NCBI GenBank assembly: GCA_003486645.1 | Contig: DNGI01000110.1 | Span: forward strand, 1 to 42,297 | Reading direction: 5' to 3' | Length of the DNA stretch: 42,297 bases | Source: Cyanobacteria bacterium UBA11370 | GTDB taxonomy: Bacteria; Cyanobacteriota; Cyanobacteriia; Cyanobacteriales; Coleofasciculaceae | Shown here: piece after piece, positions 7,701 through 16,539 of the stretch | Numbering within the stretch: the first letter of the stretch is position 1 | Layout: every line of letters starts with the position of its first letter | Notes under the pieces: generated by a model | Databases searched by the model: none | What the model was told of the DNA's origin: nothing | Seen by the model: the letters and a program-made list of their open reading frames with translations, nothing else | Made by a program: the position numbers and the translations under genes

Positions 7701-10700
7701 ATGAGCCAGCAAAAACGCACAGTTCTAATTGTGGATGACTTCCTACCAGACCAAGCACTCTATCGGCGTTACTTGCTGCACGATCAAGACTCTTCATACA
7801 CCATCCTAGAGGCAACATTAGGATGGCAAGGGTTAGAGTTATGGCAGCAGCACCAACCGGATGTCGTATTGCTAGATTACCGACTACCTGACCTAGAGGG
7901 ATTGGAATTTCTGGCAAAATTACAAACCCAAAGCGACCATTTGTTCTTACCTGTGATTGTAATAATAGAGCAGGGGAATGAAGTGATCGCACTACAGGCA
8001 ATTAAAGCAGGCGCACAAGATTATTTACTCAAAGAACAAATTACACCGGATAGTTTGCGGTTGAGGGTTAATCGAGTCATTGAAACCTTGCAGTTACGTA
8101 CCCAACTGCAACAACGTATTCAACGAGAACGGTTGCTATCACAAATTATCAAAAAAATTGATCCAACCCTAAATTTAGAGGAAATTCTCCAGGCGACTGA
8201 GACTGAAGCTGGGCAGGCAGAACTTTACCAGCACTCACCAGCAGAACTGACTCAGCAGCAACAGGTAGAAACTGCCTTACGATCTGCTAATGAGCGCTTT
8301 GAACTGGCAGCAGCAGCCGTTAATTGCCTGATTTATGAATACGACTTTCAGAAAAAGACGGTGGCGCGATCGCACGGACTCACCCAACTGTTAGGATACA
8401 CCCCCGAAGAAGCCGAAAACACAGCGCAATGGTGGCATGATCGGATTCATCCCGATGATTTTCAGCCCATTCAAGAATATTTCCAAGCCAACATATCCAC
8501 GACGGATCGCTTTGCGAGTCACTATCGAGTGCGTCATAAAGACGGTCATTATATATGGGTGGAAGACCGAAATATTGTTGTGCGGGATCAAGCGGGAGAG
8601 ATGATCAAGCTTGTTGGTAGTACAACCGATATTAGCGATCGCAAACGTACTGAAACGGAACTGCGGGAAAGTGAAGAACGCTTCCGCCAGCTTGCCGAAA
8701 ATATTGATGCAGTGTTCTGGATTACTGATTTTCCGGAACGACGAGTGAACTATGTCAGTTCTGCCTATAAACGGCTATGGGGACTCAACCCACAGGACTT
8801 GTATGATGACCGCCAAGTATGGTTAAATTTAATCCACCCAGATGACCGCGAATCAACAGAAAGAGCATTTCAGCAGAACGCTGCGGTTGGCATATTTGAT
8901 CAAGAATACCGAATTGTTCTGCCGGATGGGTCTGTACGCTGGGTCAGAGACCGTTGTTTTCCCCTCAAAGATGAGTCAGGGCAGGTTTATCGCTTCACAG
9001 GTATTGCCGAAGATATTACTGAACGTAAGCAGACTGAGGCATCGCTTCAAGAAAGCCAAGCCCTATTTGAAGCCTTCATGCGCTACAGCCCCACAACTGC
9101 CTATATTAAAGATGAGACAGGGCGCTACTTGTATGTCAATCCTTTAAATGAGCGTATTAGTCAGCGAAAAATTGAGGATTGGTTGGGCAAGACCGATGTT
9201 GAACTATTCTCACTTCAAGAGGCTCAACAGTGGCGCAATAATGATTTAGTTGCTCTTGCTGCCAACCAGGCAATTGAGGTTATAGAAATTCAGCAACAAA
9301 CAGACGGAGAACATTATTTCCTTTCCTTCAAATTCCCGATTCACCTATCTTCAGAACGGCGGCTAATTGGAGGGTTATCACTCGATATTACAGACCGCAA
9401 AAAATATGACCAAGCGATCCGGGAAAGTGAGGAACGTTTGCGCGTTTCACTGCGGGGAGCAAATCAAGGAACTTGGGATTGGGATATCAAACCACAGATT
9501 CTAACTTGGGATGACCGCTGCAAGGAGATTTTTGGACTGCCACCTGAGTTTCCAGTGACTTACGAGTGGCATATCGAAGCGCTACACCCAGATGATCGAC
9601 AACAAGTTTTTGAAGCGGGTGTGATTGCTCTGCGCGATCGCACCGAGTTTAATCAAGAGTATCGTACCTTCCATCCGGATGGTGCAATGCGCTGGGTACT
9701 GGCACGGGGGCGCGGCTACTATGACGAGACAGGTGAACCGTATCGGATGTCTGGCACTGTAATGGATATTAGCGATCGCAAACTTGCAGAAATAGCCCTG
9801 CGGGAAAGTGAGGAACGCTATCGATGTTTAGCGGAATTGATCCCCCAACTGGTATGGACAGCCAACGCCGAAGGACTACTACTGGATGTGAATCAACGCT
9901 GGTCAGAGTTTACGGGATTAACCTTGGAACAAGTCCAAACCGAGGGTTGGGAGACGGTCGTTCATCCAGATGATTTACCCATTCTGACGCAGCAGTGGGC
10001 AGCGGCTGTACGAATGGGTACATACTATCAAGCGGAAGGTCGAATGCGACGGGCAGATGGAGTGTACTGCTGGCACTTGCATCAAGCCATCCCACAAAAG
10101 AATGAGGATGGTCTAATTATTAAATGGTTTGGTACCGCAACAGATATTGACGTGCAAAAGCAACTGGAAGCTGAACGCGATCGCATTCTTGAGTTAGAAC
10201 AAACCTTCCGTGCCGCTGCCGAACGTGCTAATCGTGTCAAAGATGAGTTTCTAGCCATTCTCTCCCATGAGTTGCGTTCTCCCCTTAATCCTATCTTAGG
10301 CTGGACAAAGCTTTTACAAACTCGCAATCTGGATCAGCGCCAAACCACCCAAGCTTTAGAAACGATTGAACGAAATGTTAACTTGCAAACCCAACTGATT
10401 GATGACTTGCTTGATGTTGCTAAAATTCTGCGGGGTAAACTGAACTTGAATCTTGCTCCGGTTAACCTCGTCGTTGTGATCGAGTCAGCGATCGATACTG
10501 TAAAGGCAGCCGCCATTGCCAAATCTATCGAAATTCATGCCATATTACCCAACATTGGTCAAGTTTCTGGGGATTCGGCTCGACTTCAGCAGATTGTTTG
10601 GAATCTGCTTTCTAATGCAATCAAGTTTACTCCCAAGGGTGGACGGGTGGATATTCAATTAGAATGGGTCGGCAACCAGGCACAGATTATTGTCAGCGAT

Positions 10701-11360
10701 AATGGCAAGGGGATTAACCCTGATTTTTTACCTTACATATTTGAGTCATTTCGTCAAGAGGATGTCTCGACAACCCGCCAATACGGTGGGCTAGGGTTAG
10801 GATTGGCGATTGTGCGTCACCTGGTTGAAGCACACGGAGGCACAATCGCGGCTGAAAGTCTGGGTGAAGGGCAAGGAGCTACCTTTACCGTCAGTTTACC
10901 CCTGTTGAACCGTGAACCAGAGATAAACCCGACTAGAGAATTACTGGAACAAGAACCCGATCTAACGGGGATTCGAGTCTTAAGTGTGGATGATGAACCT
11001 GATACCCGTGAGTTGCTGACAGTCTTACTCACTCACTACGGGGCAGAGGCGATGACGGTTACATCGGCGGCGGAAGTTTTGACCGCCTTAGAATCGTTTC
11101 AACCCGATATTTTAATTAGTGATATTGGAATGCCAGAGGTGGATGGCTACACCCTGCTTCAAAAGGTGCGTTCGTTGCCACCAGAAAAAGGAGGTCAGAT
11201 TCCAGCGATCGCCCTGAGTGCCTATGCGGGAGAGACCGATCAGCAACGCGCCCTCAGCGTTGGGTTTCAGCAGCATATCACAAAGCCTATTGAACCAAAT
11301 CAGTTAACTCAAGCGTTGGTGGCATTAACGAAATCGGCTCAATTTTTGGTTAAGTTGTGA
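7701..11360 (+). CDS. Hybrid sensor histidine kinase, REC-PAS(5)-HisKA-HATPase-REC
   Basis: A 1219-residue cytoplasmic hybrid kinase. REC1 covers residues 8-125 (acidic pair D12/D13, phospho-acceptor D59, K111). Five PAS/PAC units follow at about 200-314, 328-442, 452-565, 575-693 and 705-818, each of the first four ending in a (D)ITxRK-type motif. The HisKA helix has the phosphorylated His856 in SHELRSP, and the HATPase has N-box N968/N972, DNGKG (1000-1004) and GLGLGLA. REC2 spans about 1091-1212 (D1097/D1098, D1141, K1195). No membrane segment is visible, so the PAS domains should sense an internal signal, but no chromophore can be deduced. GGAGAG eight bases before the ATG supports the start. 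It stands alone, with 259 bases upstream that show nothing else. Confidence 0.93.
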   Translation: MSQQKRTVLIVDDFLPDQALYRRYLLHDQDSSYTILEATLGWQGLELWQQHQPDVVLLDYRLPDLEGLEFLAKLQTQSDHLFLPVIVIIEQGNEVIALQAIKAGAQDYLLKEQITPDSLRLRVNRVIETLQLRTQLQQRIQRERLLSQIIKKIDPTLNLEEILQATETEAGQAELYQHSPAELTQQQQVETALRSANERFELAAAAVNCLIYEYDFQKKTVARSHGLTQLLGYTPEEAENTAQWWHDRIHPDDFQPIQEYFQANISTTDRFASHYRVRHKDGHYIWVEDRNIVVRDQAGEMIKLVGSTTDISDRKRTETELRESEERFRQLAENIDAVFWITDFPERRVNYVSSAYKRLWGLNPQDLYDDRQVWLNLIHPDDRESTERAFQQNAAVGIFDQEYRIVLPDGSVRWVRDRCFPLKDESGQVYRFTGIAEDITERKQTEASLQESQALFEAFMRYSPTTAYIKDETGRYLYVNPLNERISQRKIEDWLGKTDVELFSLQEAQQWRNNDLVALAANQAIEVIEIQQQTDGEHYFLSFKFPIHLSSERRLIGGLSLDITDRKKYDQAIRESEERLRVSLRGANQGTWDWDIKPQILTWDDRCKEIFGLPPEFPVTYEWHIEALHPDDRQQVFEAGVIALRDRTEFNQEYRTFHPDGAMRWVLARGRGYYDETGEPYRMSGTVMDISDRKLAEIALRESEERYRCLAELIPQLVWTANAEGLLLDVNQRWSEFTGLTLEQVQTEGWETVVHPDDLPILTQQWAAAVRMGTYYQAEGRMRRADGVYCWHLHQAIPQKNEDGLIIKWFGTATDIDVQKQLEAERDRILELEQTFRAAAERANRVKDEFLAILSHELRSPLNPILGWTKLLQTRNLDQRQTTQALETIERNVNLQTQLIDDLLDVAKILRGKLNLNLAPVNLVVVIESAIDTVKAAAIAKSIEIHAILPNIGQVSGDSARLQQIVWNLLSNAIKFTPKGGRVDIQLEWVGNQAQIIVSDNGKGINPDFLPYIFESFRQEDVSTTRQYGGLGLGLAIVRHLVEAHGGTIAAESLGEGQGATFTVSLPLLNREPEINPTRELLEQEPDLTGIRVLSVDDEPDTRELLTVLLTHYGAEAMTVTSAAEVLTALESFQPDILISDIGMPEVDGYTLLQKVRSLPPEKGGQIPAIALSAYAGETDQQRALSVGFQQHITKPIEPNQLTQALVALTKSAQFLVKL

Positions 11361-11913
11361 AGGCAGTCATCAGTTATTAATCAATATGATGTTCCGCTAA
11401 TCACCCCTAATAAAATTTTAAAATTTATCCCCCTCTCCCTCTCTCCCCCTCAATCTTTTTGTCGTTAGGGGTGTGGGGTATAGATGGAGGAACAAATTAA
11501 ATTGTGATAGATTACAAACTAGATTGCGTCTTGATAAGTATATTTACTTATCAGAAATTCTTTTAAATAGGATGATAAGTTTGCTATCAAAAAGGGTAAG
11601 TTAAAAGCAACCAGATGGGAAAGGAATGGCATCGAATCTAAGGTGGGGTTAAAAGCTTACTCACCAGAACTTCGAGCTTTACGCTCATTTCAAATTTCTT
11701 GAAACTTCAAAAGAATAAACTTTTTGAGGATCTGTCTATTCTCAACTTAGTCAGAGGCTATTTTAGCGGTGACTTAATATTAATGTCCGCTAAATTTCGC
11801 CTGCCAAAGATTATTCTTATCTCTCGCTGAATTCTTAAGAATTAGGGATTTAGCAGGTTAGTAGGATACGCTCCGACATCTATCGACAGCTATTTGGAAG
11901 AGATAAAAAACCG
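11361..11913. other. 553-bp intergenic region with two dyads
   Basis: No gene is visible. It holds a perfect dyad, TGATAAGTA-TATT-TACTTATCA (11532-11553), and a second inverted repeat, TTTAGCGG/CCGCTAAA (11762-11769 and 11787-11794). Both could be operators or structural elements for the RTX gene downstream. A pyrimidine-rich stretch lies near 11430. Confidence 0.5.
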
Positions 11914-13737
11914 ATGAACACCATTTACGGAACACCATTTAACGACTTTCTTTTCGGAACTTTTGATCCGGATTTGATTTATGGCTATGAGGGTGATGAC
12001 ACCCTAGAGGGCAGGGAAGAAAATGACGAACTCTATGGCGGGGATGGGAATGATACCCTCTCTGGTCAACAGGGTGATGATATTCTCGAAGGCGGGGATG
12101 GTAATGACACCTTATATGGTGATGAAAATACATCTCCTGACTCTCTTCCCCCATTCCCATCTACCTGGAACGATACCCTTGATGGCGGCGAAGGCGATGA
12201 CAGGCTATTTGGCGGTTATGGCGATGACCTTTTATATGGTGGAGAAGGTAATGACCAATTAGATGGTGGTAGCGGAAACGACACCCTTGATGGCGGCGAA
12301 GGCGATGATGACCTGTATGGCAACCTCGGCAATGATATCCTGACTGACGCAGAGGGTAGAAATCAACTCTATGGCGGTTTCGGCAATGACACCCTCACAG
12401 GTGGGGAAAGTGGTAGCAGCCTCTATGGTGAAAGCGGAAATGATATCCTCAATGCGGGAACTGACGGTGATTATCTAGATGGGGGTACAGGTCATGATAC
12501 CCTATACGGCGGTGTTCGCTATGATCGACTCTTTGGCGGTAGTGGGAATGATGAACTGCATGGTGGAGAAGACTCTGACGAGCTAAATGGCGATCGCGGG
12601 AATGATATCCTGTATGGCGATTTTGGCTCTGATCAGCTCTATGGTGGTTCGGGTAATGATATTCTCATCGGTGGGCGTGACGGCGATTACCTTGATGGTG
12701 GCACAGGGATTGACACCGCCTCTTATCGCAACTCAGACAATAGTGTCAACGTTGAGCTGAATGGTGTTGCTAGCGGTGGTCATGCTAGTGGAGATACCCT
12801 GAATAATATTGAAAACCTAGTCGGCTCCACCTACGACGATAATCTCGACGGGAATCACCTCAACAATCTACTTGATGGTATTGAAGGTGATGATTTCCTA
12901 GATGGCAGGGAAGGCGATGACACGCTAGAGGGAGGAGAAGGCAATGACAATCTGTATGGCGGTGTTGGGGCTGATAAGCTCTATGGGGGCGAGGACAATG
13001 ACTTCCTAGAGGGCAATGACGGTGATGATTTCCTAGATGGGGGAGAGGGTAATGATAGGCTGTATGGCGAGGAGGAGTTCCCATCGCCTTCAGGCGGAAA
13101 CGACACCCTGTATGGGGGAGAGGGCAATGATACGCTGTATGGCGGGCTGGGACAAGATACTCTAGATGGCGGTATCGACGATGATTTCCTCTACGGCGGT
13201 GCTGATAACGATACCCTCACAGGCGGGGATGGGACTGATGAACTGTACGGGCAAAGCGGCAAAGATCTCTTGTATGGCAATGCTGGCTTTGATAGCCTCT
13301 ATGGTGGCTCTGGCAACGATACCCTCAGAGGTGGCACTGATAACGATATCTTAGCGGGTGGCTCCGGTAATGATCTCTTAATCGGTGGTTTGGGTAGTGA
13401 GCAACTCAGTGGCGGATCGGGTGCTGACACCTTCCGCTACGATAGTCCTTTGGAAGGGATAGACAATATCTTGGATTTCCGAAGAGGGTTAGATCGTATT
13501 TCTTTTAGGAGTTCAGCGTTTGGAAACCTTGCTGTTGGTACACTCTCATCTAGCAATTTTGTCTCCAATGATAGTCCTGTAAATTCTGTGCCAACCTTCT
13601 ATACAGGAGCGTTTTCTGGAAGTAGCCAAGATCTGTTCTTCGATGCTGATGGCTCTAACGCAGGTGGCTTTTACCATATTGCAACAGTCAGTGGTCTGAC
13701 TTCAGCCTTACAAGCAACGGATATTGTGATTTTTTAA
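11914..13737 (+). CDS. RTX hemolysin-type calcium-binding repeat protein
   Basis: A 607-residue protein made almost entirely of nonapeptide RTX repeats (GGxGxDxLYGG type). They run from residue 15 to about 265 and from 310 to 510, with a typical linker (GIDTASYRNS, then NIENLVGS) between. The C-terminal part has the usual end domain (GADTFRYDSP, then DNILDFRRGLDRISF). These repeats fold as calcium-stabilised beta-rolls after export by a type I secretion system. No N-terminal signal, protease, lipase or adhesion domain is seen, so the repeats are the whole protein. No type I secretion genes are nearby. Acidic Asp/Gly composition matches the family. GGAAGAG lies upstream of the ATG. Confidence 0.92.
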   Translation: MNTIYGTPFNDFLFGTFDPDLIYGYEGDDTLEGREENDELYGGDGNDTLSGQQGDDILEGGDGNDTLYGDENTSPDSLPPFPSTWNDTLDGGEGDDRLFGGYGDDLLYGGEGNDQLDGGSGNDTLDGGEGDDDLYGNLGNDILTDAEGRNQLYGGFGNDTLTGGESGSSLYGESGNDILNAGTDGDYLDGGTGHDTLYGGVRYDRLFGGSGNDELHGGEDSDELNGDRGNDILYGDFGSDQLYGGSGNDILIGGRDGDYLDGGTGIDTASYRNSDNSVNVELNGVASGGHASGDTLNNIENLVGSTYDDNLDGNHLNNLLDGIEGDDFLDGREGDDTLEGGEGNDNLYGGVGADKLYGGEDNDFLEGNDGDDFLDGGEGNDRLYGEEEFPSPSGGNDTLYGGEGNDTLYGGLGQDTLDGGIDDDFLYGGADNDTLTGGDGTDELYGQSGKDLLYGNAGFDSLYGGSGNDTLRGGTDNDILAGGSGNDLLIGGLGSEQLSGGSGADTFRYDSPLEGIDNILDFRRGLDRISFRSSAFGNLAVGTLSSSNFVSNDSPVNSVPTFYTGAFSGSSQDLFFDADGSNAGGFYHIATVSGLTSALQATDIVIF

Positions 13738-13813
13738 TCTTAGAGTTGTCTTCATGAGGTATTCAAGGGTGAAGGGCTCAATGAATCAGTCTCTTCCCCT
13801 TGTTTCTTCCACT

Positions 13814-14620
13814 TTAAGAATACTGAATATGAGACTTAAACACATCCACCAATTCAGCACGACTAGCGACTAAAGTGGGAAACGATCGCTTACTATAATC
13901 CTCTCCGACTTTCAAGGGGAAAATCACTTCCGGCTCCAGCGGTACCCAAACCGCACCAGCCGCTTGTACAATCACCCAAGCCCCAGCAATATCCCAAATC
14001 TTCGGGGTTGTTTCTAAACCTCCCAGAACCGCACCTGTAGCAACGGTGATGAAGTTGTAACTCGCTACTCCCAACATCCGAATTTTACAGGGAAACGGTT
14101 GCTGCAACAGTGGCGCACTGCGGGAACAAAGGTTAAAAAAGTGGTTACTGCTGAGTTCATCAGGACTGCTGTGAATGGGGAATTCATTCATAAATGCCCC
14201 TTTTTCCGATCCAGTTACTCCCGATGTCCCATACCAGAAGGCATGAAAGGACTGTCCAATTGGCGGAAAATGAACATACCCAAAAACAGGTGTTCCTTGA
14301 TAGAGCAATCCGACTGAAATTCCCCAGAGTGGAATCCCTCGTGTAAAGTTAGTTGTACCATCCAACGGGTCAATAATCCAGCACCATTCCGTATCCGGAA
14401 ACTTGTGTTCCCCTTCCTCACTCAAAATTCCGTGAGTAGGAAACTCAGAGGCGATCGCCTTCCTAATCTCCTCATCCGCCCAATGATCGGCGCGTGTGAC
14501 CAAACTACCATCATCTTTTTGCGATGCCTGTACCTGCCGAAAATCAGGAAGGAGATGAGTCCCGACGCGGTGAGTCGTGTTTCTGGCAAAGTTAAATACA
14601 GACGACCAAAATTCTTCCAT
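13814..14620 (-). CDS. Inositol monophosphatase family protein
   Basis: A 268-residue Mg2+-dependent sugar phosphatase of the IMPase/FBPase-like fold. The metal-site motifs are complete: SEEG (67-70), DPLDGTTNF (84-92) and WDIAGAW with Asp210. The family hydrolyses inositol-1-phosphate, histidinol phosphate, NADP or related substrates; the sequence does not decide between them. Length is normal for the family. Its ATG overlaps the stop of the upstream transporter gene (TAATG), so the two are translated together. The link between a phosphatase and a PucC-type transporter is not obvious. Confidence 0.9.
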   Translation of the reverse strand: MEEFWSSVFNFARNTTHRVGTHLLPDFRQVQASQKDDGSLVTRADHWADEEIRKAIASEFPTHGILSEEGEHKFPDTEWCWIIDPLDGTTNFTRGIPLWGISVGLLYQGTPVFGYVHFPPIGQSFHAFWYGTSGVTGSEKGAFMNEFPIHSSPDELSSNHFFNLCSRSAPLLQQPFPCKIRMLGVASYNFITVATGAVLGGLETTPKIWDIAGAWVIVQAAGAVWVPLEPEVIFPLKVGEDYSKRSFPTLVASRAELVDVFKSHIQYS

Positions 14621-16071
14621 TAGTCTAAATCACGTTCCATAATAGTAGCGATCGCACTCTTGGCATTATCTCGGAATTCTTGCACATTCACCCGACCCAG
14701 CAAGGAAATTGCCATAATCATGCCCAAGGCTTGTAGCCCAAAAACTAGATTGTAAGCCATTGTGGGTTGGGCGAACAGATACTTCTCCCCCACATCCAAG
14801 ACAACACCACCGAATACAACGGCGGTTCCCCGTGCCATCGCTTGAGCTAATCCCCAAGCACCGATAAACGTGCCTGCGGTTTCTGCTGCTGTTAAATCTA
14901 ACATCAAACTCAGCGCACCTGTAGTCGCAATCCCTGCTGATAACCCAAATAAAACTAATAATGCCTGAAATAATTTAACATCTCCGGTGAATCCCGACAC
15001 AATAATCAAAATTAACGACAGAGAAACCAGCAAACAACCCAATGCGGTAGTTCTGCGCTTACCCAAACGAGGAATAATGAAAAATCCCGTAGCGCTTAAA
15101 CTCATTAACATCCCAATTCCCCAAAAGCTATTGAGTAGGGACGTTTGAGGAATCGACATCCGAAAGACTTCACCGCCATAGGGTTCCAGAACCGCCTCTT
15201 GCATGAACAGGCTAATACTCATCACGAGTAAAAAAGCAAAAAATAGTCCAGTTTGCCGACTCGCTGTTAAAATCTTCAGAGCTGCACCCAAAGTAATTGT
15301 ATCTTCCCGATTCACTAAAGTAGAACGGGAGGAATAGCGAGAATACTTCTTTTCAATTCCCAGGGTTGCTAAAAATGCCAGTCCAAACACAATGATGGGG
15401 ACAACGAGAAATAATCCACTAATTGATGATCGCAACACTTCAATAGAGGCTTCGATATTTTCTAATCGCTGAAGTAAGACTTTGCTGGTAATTCCGCCAA
15501 CCGCAATTCCCACCGTCATCATTGACCAAACAATACCAACCAGTTGACCTCGATTATCTTCATCAGAAATATCAACTAATAACGCAAAAAAAGATGTCGC
15601 ACTCAGGCTAATCGCTAAACCATACAACGCAAACACGAGAGCAGCAAGTGCTGTCCAGCCTAGGATTGGAGTTGTCCAGATCCAGCTTTCCGTCCCTTGC
15701 ATCAAATCACCCAATTGCCAAATGATTTGTACTGCTAAAGATAGAATAACTGCAAATAAAGCCGCACCGATCCAAACGTAACCCGTGCGGTGATGACCCC
15801 ATACAGGTTTAGCATCTGACAATTGCCCAAACCACACCCGTACTGGCGCAACAAATTGAGCCATCGCCAGAACTCCAGCCGTAATTGTAGCTGGAATGGC
15901 TAATTCGGCGATCATGACGCGGTTAAGTACTCCTAGGGTAAGAACAGCGAGGATACCTAATCCCATCTGAAATAGACCTAGCCGAAACATGGTCAGAAGG
16001 TTAATTTTGGGAAGTGTCTTACCCTTGATCGGTGAGGTAAGTTGAGAATTGGTTATATCACTAGTTTCCAT
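14620..16071 (-). CDS. PucC/LhaA-family major facilitator (tetrapyrrole-type transporter)
   Basis: A 483-residue membrane protein with about 12 hydrophobic segments. It has the PucC-family hallmarks: an N-terminal RLGLFQMGLGILAVLTLGVL helix, VMIAELAIPA, and VRVWFGQLSDAKPVWGHHRTG after helix 2. Relatives in phototrophs help deliver or assemble (bacterio)chlorophyll complexes; substrates have rarely been shown. An in-frame TTG at 16104 would add 11 residues; I chose the ATG at 16071. It forms an operon with the inositol-phosphatase-family gene through a one-base TAATG overlap. A possible reversed operator-like element lies upstream at 16320-16336, so metal control cannot be excluded. Confidence 0.88.
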   Translation of the reverse strand: METSDITNSQLTSPIKGKTLPKINLLTMFRLGLFQMGLGILAVLTLGVLNRVMIAELAIPATITAGVLAMAQFVAPVRVWFGQLSDAKPVWGHHRTGYVWIGAALFAVILSLAVQIIWQLGDLMQGTESWIWTTPILGWTALAALVFALYGLAISLSATSFFALLVDISDEDNRGQLVGIVWSMMTVGIAVGGITSKVLLQRLENIEASIEVLRSSISGLFLVVPIIVFGLAFLATLGIEKKYSRYSSRSTLVNREDTITLGAALKILTASRQTGLFFAFLLVMSISLFMQEAVLEPYGGEVFRMSIPQTSLLNSFWGIGMLMSLSATGFFIIPRLGKRRTTALGCLLVSLSLILIIVSGFTGDVKLFQALLVLFGLSAGIATTGALSLMLDLTAAETAGTFIGAWGLAQAMARGTAVVFGGVVLDVGEKYLFAQPTMAYNLVFGLQALGMIMAISLLGRVNVQEFRDNAKSAIATIMERDLD

Positions 16072-16296
16072 AGTTTTTTTTACAGGCAAGTAGCGAGTGA
16101 GCAAGAGATTTTTTTGTCTTATTTTATCAGTTAATCAACATTTAAATTGCATCACGCTGTCTTCCCTCTCCACATTAGGAGCATCGTTGAGCAATCTACA
16201 CGATGCAATTTGAAGGCACATCAGCTTAGGGAGTGAGGAAGAACATTAAATCTACCTCACCCATTTGAGAACGACTATATCAGGATTAACCCTTAA

Positions 16297-16313
16297 TTTC
16301 ATCCTAATTTCAT
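16297..16313 (+). promoter_or_regulatory. Candidate metal-response operator, site 1
   Basis: TTTCATCCTAATTTCAT: two TTTCAT half-sites eleven bases apart. The same element recurs at 20038, 25258, 30225 and, degenerately, 30917. Such head-to-tail repeats are typical for OmpR-family regulators, and an RppA-like one is encoded at 31017. It lies 227 bases before the RND adaptor start. A reversed near-copy, ATGAAA-AACTG-ATGAGA, follows at 16320-16336, pointing towards the PucC gene. The remaining sequence of 16105-16539 includes a purine-rich stretch near 16420 and no gene. Confidence 0.65.
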
Positions 16314-16539
16314 TTCTCTATGAAAAACTGATGAGAAAGTGCAGATTCGGCACGACTTGTCAAACGAATTGGAGTTCTCTTAAGTAAGCCGCCTCTTTGG
16401 TCAAGAATACTCGGTTAAAGGGGAAGGCGGAAGGGGGAAAGGTGAGTAAAAAAACTACTTTTATCCTTAACTTTCAACCTTTCTCCCAACTCAGCGTACC
16501 GTTACTCTGCTGTCTCAATACTCAAGGATATCCCCAACG

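Noticed and set aside
12860..13354. Frames on both strands within the RTX gene
   Set aside because: Caused by the 27-base repeat periodicity of the RTX nonapeptides.
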